Assembly: GCA_003116975.1 (NCBI GenBank)
Contig: BGKB01000026.1
Coordinates: 868,001 to 932,000 of the forward strand
Direction of reading: 5' to 3'
DNA length: 64,000 nucleotides
Origin: Aurantiochytrium sp. KH105
Taxonomy: Eukaryota; Sar; Bigyra; Thraustochytrida; Thraustochytriidae
Below are positions 58,601-64,000 of the stretch, in pieces. Each line of letters starts with the position of its first letter. Position 1 is the stretch's first letter. The translations under genes and the position numbers were made by a program. Below the pieces are notes generated by a model that made no database searches, had not been told where the DNA came from, and saw only the letters and a program-made list of their open reading frames with translations.

Positions 58601-58793
58601 CATTGCCGCTACCGCTACCGCCGCCGCGGCCGCCCGCGCGCGCGCGCGCCGCCGCCGCCTCCTGCGCCTCGATGTCCTCGTACTGGCCCCAGCCCTCGGG
58701 CCCCATCGCGCGCAAGCCCGCGCCCGCGGCCCCGCGCGACTCCGCCTGCGCGCGCGAGCTCTCCAGTTCCAGCTTTGCGGCGCAGGGCGCCAT
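55683..58793 (-). CDS. PH-domain protein kinase with degraded catalytic motifs (possible pseudokinase)
   Basis: A 1036-residue protein. Residues 1-280 are low complexity. A PH domain at about 289-463 (TGYLMKRGFRYRKLWSRRY ... EKERKSWMNSLQRAV) is split by a roughly 70-residue Ala/Gly-rich insert. The kinase domain spans about 480-830: glycine loop GSGRFG (487-492), AIK lysine K509, C-helix RNEIKAM, and FGKPSRSSDIWALGC in the C-lobe. Catalytic motifs deviate: HRD reads LCD (D611 kept) and DFG reads EFG (E631). About 105 residues separate EFG from APE (VAPE, 738-741), against the usual 20-30. Closest in style to CaMK/AKT-like kinases. Weak or scaffold activity is likely. The C-terminus is Ser/Arg-rich. 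Start ATG 58791-58793. Confidence 0.85.
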   Translation of the reverse strand: MAPCAAKLELESSRAQAESRGAAGAGLRAMGPEGWGQYEDIEAQEAAAARARAGGRGGGSGSGNAESGQRRHGTFANANSFGEGRKGAGAGAGARGGQATAGDAARGEKSRAENAAAADPSAQHADQNSGQGRDRSEEATNARSVTTTTTTTPTPTAATAAAAAKGDAQAGDEGETLLPPAVVLSAPVVVDTAAGERKVCGGASEESFSKASETASTAAFPHILSQAQLGPVIPKDPLLSNDVNVGTLTVMGPSPSCPNFGSLEAAHKRVFDSGLTFSEAKGQLWNLRKTGYLMKRGFRYRKLWSRRYIVLSGRMLKYFDQPPRDDIAASSPRGRLELTKHTIIRCSTDADDGPFGFQVLSLEAQIRHNLVTDPAKAMAVAKRAKEKEAAALAAAPESSTHGGSNGGGWNLGSWLRGGDDLDSSSHQEKNRNTRSIWRFQATSEKERKSWMNSLQRAVNLIRRVEVAPTLSGVGSVHYHYQMGDIIGSGRFGDVYGAVATMTGREYAIKVVDKEKRVKTKEAAVLLRNEIKAMRRVTRELDHSNICKLFQAYEDPYMVYLVLEKLDGGDLFEHIAECVPSEAYTEAYAADMIRQIACALKELHSANVVLCDLRPENLLFINESSDTLKVTEFGRAVVLGGDKNRGARAQGSSESLHHANRPASGDPRADRNAARDADASARPNSAGSAGNEAAVPRGQAAAAATYTQGVNKSGASAKRDSARRSALRRLPLGGMSPYVAPEVASFGKPSRSSDIWALGCISFALLVGHPPFGGKTPAEMLKSISQGLQADKLNKDEWAGISGPAKVLLFSMLQVDPSKRLTAAQVLDHEWVKNPVADSCLEIAHNRIQAYQAQRKAAPTHRPRLRSSTPSAHSSRRDASSFFNIPDREMSASRASSFVSSTTPTSISSRQTAPVVAGAPHLSPRLQPERSAEFLALDLRAEKIRAQFGAPHKASIRNPSELENSQATFAPPGRFLNDLEGQMRIVREMEQARLRDSSNNDISAASSFSSRSQTMSPSPTAATPVATPSRSGSRTER

Positions 58794-59547
58794 CGCCGGG
58801 GCCCCTAAAAAGAAGAAAGCTCGATCGGGGGCCCGGTTCTCCCCCTGGCCTGCCTGGCTTGCTCACGTACGCGGAGAACGAGGCCGCCTTCGCCGCTGCG
58901 CTCGCGCGCGCCTGCCGTGGAGCCAGCTGCCCGCGCCCGCGGCCCTGCGCGCGAACGGCGTCCGCGCGGGCGAGCGAGCGAGCGGGCGAGCGAGCGAGCG
59001 GGCGGGCTCGGCGCTGCCTGCCTGCCGGAGGCGGCTTCCCGGCGCAGCGCGGGCGGGCGGGCGACCAGCACCTCGGATGCGGACAGGGAGGGGCTGCGGC
59101 GCACGGGTGCGCCGGGGCGAACGGCTCGCGCGCGAAGAGGGCGGGGAGGGGGGAGAGGGGCGCTCGCGGGAGGGGGAGGGGGCGCAGGGAGGCTGCGCGG
59201 GTATGTGTGCGATGCTGCGAGCGCGGTTTGTTTGGTGGGGTGCTTGTTTGGGTTTTGTTGTTGGCGAGAGGCGAGCTTGGATCAAACAAACGCCGAGCCT
59301 GCCTGTCGCAAAAGAGGCTGGATGAGCTTGCGGCTCGCGTCGCGTTGACTCGCGAGCAGACGCAGCAGCAGTGCAGCAGACGCAGCAGCAGCAGTGCACG
59401 CAGGTAGCTAAGCGAAGCTGAGCTAAGCTAGGCCAAGCACGCACGCAGGCCAGCCGACTTGAGCGAGCGAGAGAGAGAGAGAAACCCGTCCGCGTTGCCG
59501 GTTTGGTCGATGCGCAGGCGACCAGCCCCTCCCCGGTTGGTGAACCT

Positions 59548-59628
59548 CCACTTGCGCGGCGCCCCTCCCCACTTGCGCGGCGCCATTCCGCACTTGCGCG
59601 GCGCCATTCTCCACTTGCGCGCCGACGC
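59548..59628. repeat. Four 21-bp phased CACTTGCGCGGCGCC repeats
   Basis: The CTTGCGC core starts at 59551, 59572, 59593 and 59614, an exact 21-bp period. The consensus is CCACTTGCGCGGCGCCATTC with small changes. The spacing of two helical turns would place four sites on one face of the DNA, about 0.8 kb upstream of the kinase start. The regulatory role is inferred. Confidence 0.75.
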
Positions 59629-62211
59629 AGGGGGACCCGCGCCGCGCGTCCCACCTGAAGTTCGCCGCGGCCCAAGGCGGTGCGCGGCGGCGGCCGAGAC
59701 GAGGAGCCCCGCTGTATGCTGCCAGCCTCGTGGGAAGCAGGGAGGAAGGGAGGGAGGGAATGGAGGCGAGCAGTGCAGAGCGCCGGCGAGGCCGCCTTCA
59801 AGAGCGGGGTCAAGAGTGCGTGAAATGGAGAAGCGAGCCCGGTGCAGCTGCAGCTGGACGGAGACGGGCGTCGGCATCGCCGAGCCAGGCCAGTTTGGGC
59901 GATGAGACATTGGCCTGGCTGCAGCTGCGAGCGATTTGCCTGCGTGGAGTGGAGAGGAGAGGAGTGGTGGAGGTCGCTCGTTCCACTTCGGGTCACTTCG
60001 CTCGAACATTGATCGACGCGACCGTCGAAACCCGAGCTCGTATTATTCTTGTGTAAGGTTCATTGGTAGTAGTACTCTCCGTCATTCCGTGCCGTGAGCA
60101 AGTGCGCGCGAGGGGCCTGGTCCTGCGCGGGAGCGCCCACGCCGTGGTGAAGAAGCATATGCCGTGCCGCGCCATGTCTGCCGTGCACAAAGCGGCACGT
60201 GCTGTCTACTTTGCGAGCGAGCGAACGCGGAGCGCGGTCGGGTGGTTGTCGCCGCTGCAGCGTGGGCGCTGGTCGCTGGTCTGTTTGTCGTGGCGCTGCT
60301 GCTGTGCTGCTGCTGCTGCTGGTGTCAACGCGCAGGTGCTGGCATCAGTGGCCGCCGGCCATGCCATCCCATGCCTTGCACCTGCCCTGCCCTGGCACGC
60401 CAACTCGACGCAGGCGGGCGTGCAGGTCGCCCGGCGGCCAGAAGACGCGCGCGGGTCGCGCAGGCTGCGTGCCTCCGTCGCGCGACGAGCAGCAGCAGCG
60501 AGCTCGCTGTAGCTTGCTAGCTAGCTAGCTACAGCTGTGGCTGCTGCTGCCACTGTTGCTAAAGGCCTAGGCCTCGATAGTATCTCCTCATCGTCCCATG
60601 TCTTCCTTTTCTTCTCTCCTCGGTTGCTTCACAAGTGACCCTCGCGACGAGCCCAGACCAGCCGCAGCGACCGCATTGATGCAGCGGCCGCGCGGCGGCG
60701 GGCGGCGGCGGCCTCGTGCGCTGCTCGCGTCGCGCGGGTCGGAAGGCGCGGCGTCGGAAGGCGCGGCGGCGTGCTTGCGGGCCTGGCAGAACGAGGCGAA
60801 ATGGCGCAGGAAGGCGCGCGAGCAAGGCCAAGCAGCGCCGCGAGCACCCGCCGCGGCGCTTTCTGCAGCTGCGTCGGCGCGGCGGGGGGACGCTCGTGCA
60901 GGCTGTTTGTTATCTATCTAGCGTTTGGGAGGCACACGGCGGCCGGCGGGGCGAACCAAGACGAGTTTCGCGAGGCAGGCATGCATGCTTGGAGGCAGGC
61001 GTGCGTGCAGCTGCAGGTGTAGAGCGGAGACATGGATTGATGGGTGGGTGGGTGCCACGACGGCAAGGCGAGCCTGTCAGAGGGAGAATGTGAATTTCCG
61101 TCTGCCATTGGACAGAGTGGCCATCCGTGGCCAAGGGCGAGAGGGAGGAGGTGATTATTTCACGCACGGCCATGGACCAAGGCTGCCAGCGCGGGCGGTG
61201 GGGACAGCCAGCTGGCCTATTCCCTTGCGATCGACTTCGATTGTCGAACGTGAAGTAGGCCCACGTTTGTGTAAAATAAAATAAACCAATCAAAGAGGGG
61301 CCTGATATGATACGGCGGACGAGCGAGCCCGCTTTTTACAGCTCTACTTGTTTGCATTGCACTCATTGCAACGTGCTGTCAGCTAGAGTGCGGAACGCCG
61401 CGAAACTTCGCACCAGCCACCAGCAGCAAGAAGCATCCCGGACACGAAGCTGCGCAACTGCGCAGCATTTCGAGCTCTGCTTGGTTGCAAATCGCTTACG
61501 GTCGTGATATAGGCTCTTCTTCGGCTGGATGCGACACCATCTGGCTGCAATGATGGCCGGCCGCTGTTGTGATTGTCTCCCTCCTTCACCTGTGAACACT
61601 CGGATGACAGAGGAACGATCACGAATCCAAAGCAAGTAGGCCTAGTAGTACAACGAATGTAATTTTCTTTCCGTTTACGTGCAGGACCGCTTCTTCGCGC
61701 GTACGGGCTTGCTGGCTGATGGTGGCTGCCACGCAGTGCTGGCTCGCCAGCCAGCCATCGTCGCCGTAGCCAGAATCAATCATGCCATGGCCACCACTCC
61801 TAGGCCTAGTACGCTGCGGACGCCTCGGACGCCTCGGACGTCCTCGCCGCGGCTCCCACGTGCCGTCCCGGCCAAATAAATGCGTTGCGCTGTTCTGTTT
61901 TCTTTTTCTTTTTTCACCGTTCGGGTCAAAATGCGTTGCGTAGAGTTGCTTCCCTGGGTTCCCTGCATTTTACTGCAGAAAGCGCGACTAAAAAAAAGAT
62001 GCAGACCTTGGCAAGCCATAGTAGTATAGTAGAGCGCCATCCGAAGCTAGCTTGCGCGCCGCGCGGCGAGGCCAGGCACGCGGACCGAGCGCGAGAAGGA
62101 CTCGGCGCGCAAGGAGGCGGAGCCGCACGCAGCGCCAGCGAGCGCACGCGCGCGCGATCGAACGAACGAACAAACGGCATCCTCGCCCGCGCCGCGGACC
62201 CAGGCGGGCGG

Positions 62212-62244
<33 letters not shown>
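62212..62244. repeat. CTTG tetranucleotide repeat
   Basis: A perfect tract of about eight CTTG units about 245 bp upstream of CNOT11. Confidence 0.9.
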
Positions 62245-62246
<2 letters not shown>

Positions 62247-62409
62247 GTGGAGGGAGAACAAGGACCAAACGACGACGAGGACGGACGCCTCGCTCCCTAT
62301 CTCTCTCTCGCTGTCGCGCGCGCGCGCGTGCTGCTGCTCGACGGCGCGACGCCCGCGGGAGCAGACCGCAGCGCGTCGTCTCGTGTTCTCCTTTTTATAA
62401 CTTGAGGTT

Positions 62410-62425
62410 GCGCGCGCGCGCGCTC

Positions 62426-62456
<31 letters not shown>
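62410..62456. repeat. GC/GCGT repeat in CNOT11 leader
   Basis: A (CG)n run passes into (TGCG)n and ends about 30 bp before the CNOT11 ATG. It could form Z-DNA-like structure; that is inference. Confidence 0.85.
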
Positions 62457-62487
62457 AGGGGGAAGACGGCGAGCAAACAAGAAAAAC

Positions 62488-63939
62488 ATGAAGCTACTCA
62501 GCATCGACGAGCTCTCGACCGTGGTGGGCATCTGCGACAAGGTCGACGACACTCTCGAAGCGTGCGCGCAAAGCGCGCTGGAAAAGGCCTCCAAGCAAGA
62601 GCGATTTAGGTGGTCGTGCGGGCTCGCTGTGCTCCTTGAAGACAATCTTTTGCCCGCACCCCAACGGCTGGTGGCCCTGTACGTGCTGCAGCAATTGGTA
62701 CGCCCCAGCGGCGACAATGGTGGAGGACGCGCCACACTCACCAAGACAGGCATCCAGCGGGTTCACCCCTTTGCTGGCGTTTTCCTCAAGCTTCTCTTCA
62801 AGGTCAACGCCGCCGATCCCTCGCGCACCGCAGAGTGCCACTTTCTCACGGGCTTGCTCCGCGGTCTGAGCGCACGCTTTGACATGTCTCAAACGGCACG
62901 CGCTGCCGCGTCCGTGGGCGGCGCGGCACAGAGCACTGTTGCAGCGACCGCTTGGGCCCAAAAGAGCGCGCGGGCAGTCCTCATGGAGCTCTCGGCGCTG
63001 GCGCCAATTCCCCAGCTCCAGGCCCTCGAAGCTGCAGAATACGCCGAGCTCATGCGTGACTACGAGCAGGGAACAAGCACGCGAATCGGCCTCGGTCTCT
63101 TGAGCAAACCTGTACGCGTTCCCAGCGAGCAGCGGCCCGTAGTCTTTGACCCCGTTCGTCCCGAAGGTGTGCCGCAAAAGTTGCCGCCACCGACGCCTGC
63201 GCAGTCTCTCTCGGCCGAAGCCATTTCCGCGCTCGAAAGCAGCAGTGATAACTCCCTCTCGGGTCTTTCCATGGCTGGCTTTGCGCCTGCTTTCGCGCGT
63301 CCAGCGCCGACGCTCTTCAAGGTGGAGTCAAACGAGATGATCTGGCTTAATCCTGTCACTCTTCCGGGCTTGCTCTGGGACTCTACAATGTGCGAAGACA
63401 GCTCCCGCGGGGAGGAGTTCCGCGAGCTCATGGCCAAGGCCTTTAATGGTCCGCTTGTGCCCGCGCAGCAAAAACAGGTCCTGGAGCAGCTCGAGGAAGA
63501 CAAGCGTCTCGCGTATCAGTGCGGCCTGGTTCCCGAGAACCTCCCGGACCTGGTCGAGAACAACCCTATGATTGCCTTTGAGTGTTTGCTCAAGCTCATG
63601 GAAAGTGACATGATCACCGACTACCTCAGCGCGCTCGTGGAAATGGACATGTCGTTGCACTCCATGGAGGTCGTCAACCGTCTGACTACGAGCGTGGAGC
63701 TTCCGCCTGAATTCATCCATCTGTATATTTCCAACTGCATCTCCTCCTGCGAGAACATCAAGGACAAGTACATGCAGAATCGCCTGGTGCGTCTTGTCTG
63801 CGTTTTTCTCCAGTCGCTCATCCGAAACAATATTGTCGACGTCTCTGATCTCTTTATCGAGGTCCAGGTTTTCTGCATCAATTTTGCGCAGATTCGCGAG
63901 GCCGCTGGGCTCTGGCGTCTCTTGCGTTCGCTCGGGTAA
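62488..63939 (+). CDS. CNOT11: CCR4-NOT complex subunit 11
   Basis: 483 residues from MKLLSIDEL (ATG 62488). The C-terminal part is close to CNOT11 (formerly C2orf29) as I recall it: PEFIHLYISNCISSCENIKD, KYMQNRLVRLVCVFLQSLIR and FIEVQVFCINFAQIREAAGL. The N-terminal helical part (RFRWSCGLAVLLEDNLLPAPQ, HPFAGVFLKLL) fits the same family, and WLNPVTLPGLLWD lies in the linker before the C-terminal domain. Length is close to the animal protein (about 510). CNOT11 joins CNOT10 on the N-terminus of NOT1 in the mRNA deadenylase complex, in the cytoplasm. Trypanosomes and many eukaryotes have it while yeast lacks it. No introns visible. Confidence 0.93.
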   Translation: MKLLSIDELSTVVGICDKVDDTLEACAQSALEKASKQERFRWSCGLAVLLEDNLLPAPQRLVALYVLQQLVRPSGDNGGGRATLTKTGIQRVHPFAGVFLKLLFKVNAADPSRTAECHFLTGLLRGLSARFDMSQTARAAASVGGAAQSTVAATAWAQKSARAVLMELSALAPIPQLQALEAAEYAELMRDYEQGTSTRIGLGLLSKPVRVPSEQRPVVFDPVRPEGVPQKLPPPTPAQSLSAEAISALESSSDNSLSGLSMAGFAPAFARPAPTLFKVESNEMIWLNPVTLPGLLWDSTMCEDSSRGEEFRELMAKAFNGPLVPAQQKQVLEQLEEDKRLAYQCGLVPENLPDLVENNPMIAFECLLKLMESDMITDYLSALVEMDMSLHSMEVVNRLTTSVELPPEFIHLYISNCISSCENIKDKYMQNRLVRLVCVFLQSLIRNNIVDVSDLFIEVQVFCINFAQIREAAGLWRLLRSLG

Positions 63940-64000
63940 CTAGGCTTATTCTTTTTCTTCTGGCCGGCGCTTCCTTTCCCCTCCTCGTGTGTTTTCCTCA
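63940..64000. other. 3' flank of CNOT11
   Basis: A short pyrimidine-rich tail to the window end; nothing further can be called. Confidence 0.4.

Larger units (their letters stand above)
58794..62487. other. 3.7 kb GC-rich divergent intergenic region
   Basis: The region lies between the divergent starts of the PH-kinase (minus) and CNOT11 (plus). Frames are open on all strands because of composition, but none shows domain character. Contents are a set of 21-bp phased repeats (59548-59628), CTGCTG and CAGCAG patches (59355-59400, 60300-60330), a GCTAGCTAGCTAGC tract (60515-60530), (CTTG)n at 62212-62244 and (GCGT)n at 62410-62456. A noncoding RNA or an unrecognised gene cannot be excluded. Confidence 0.4.

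Noticed and set aside
58863-59996. 377-codon minus-strand frame upstream of the kinase gene
   Set aside because: Ser/Arg/Pro-rich translation of repeats, including the 21-bp boxes; no domain, probably leader or promoter.
1-64000. tRNA, rRNA or snRNA genes
   Set aside because: I looked for B-box-like GTTCGANTC and other hallmarks and found no stretch I could fold into a convincing cloverleaf or recognise as rRNA; a tRNAscan or Infernal run would decide.

Overview
This 64 kb window is nuclear DNA from a compact, GC-rich, intron-poor protist genome. It contains eukaryote-only families: a RAD51 paralogue, CNOT11, an OCRL-like lipid phosphatase with a RhoGAP domain, an OTU deubiquitinase, a bZIP factor, a JmjC hydroxylase, and IQ/WW/B-box and PH-kinase proteins. 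Most genes are one long open reading frame on either strand. Clear GT-AG introns are visible only in the LRR gene and the sulfotransferase gene. Gene content and compactness suggest a stramenopile of the labyrinthulomycete (thraustochytrid) type. That placement is inference; no marker gene such as rRNA is present.

Layout. Positions 1-3260 are GC-rich low-complexity DNA with at most a decayed ORF. A RAD51B-like recombinase (minus) lies at 3262-4638. Positions 4950-8790 hold decayed coding material, including a zinc-finger-like frame of about 600 codons broken only by three in-frame stops. A tartrate-resistant-type acid phosphatase (plus) and a PH-domain protein (minus) converge near 10.4-11 kb. 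A long ER-type JmjC/thioredoxin-like protein follows at 14.3-17.4 kb.

Positions 17.9-22.8 kb hold a cluster of seven intact 40-51 residue cysteine-rich microproteins plus one frameshifted relic. Most of the cluster is a roughly 1.3 kb tandem duplication of convergent gene pairs. An EF-hand/polyQ protein, a possible PGPG-repeat protein and an LRR protein follow. Next come a giant IQ-motif protein with WW and B-box domains (28.3-32.4 kb), an OTUD6-like deubiquitinase and an OCRL-like 5-phosphatase. A membrane-anchored bZIP factor, a two-TM protein, a RING protein, a coiled-coil protein and a spliced membrane sulfotransferase lie at 38-46.8 kb.

The most novel locus is 46,992-54,125. A 1543-residue NLR-like protein has a predicted N-myristoylation signal, a DUF4062/TEP1-like N-terminus, a NACHT-type P-loop, TPR-like helices and a C-terminal module. 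It is divergent from a 463-residue protein that is a paralogue of that C-terminal module. The motif order of the shared module resembles N-formylglutamate amidohydrolases. This looks like a sensor/effector pair, but the role is inferred. The window ends with an ATP-grasp enzyme, a PH-domain kinase with degraded catalytic motifs, a 3.7 kb intergenic tract carrying 21-bp phased repeats, and CNOT11.

The neighbouring genes do not form an obvious pathway. The internally related loci are the microprotein cluster and the NLR/effector pair. Start codons were chosen as in-frame ATGs; several genes have long arginine/alanine-rich open 5' extensions that are probably untranslated.
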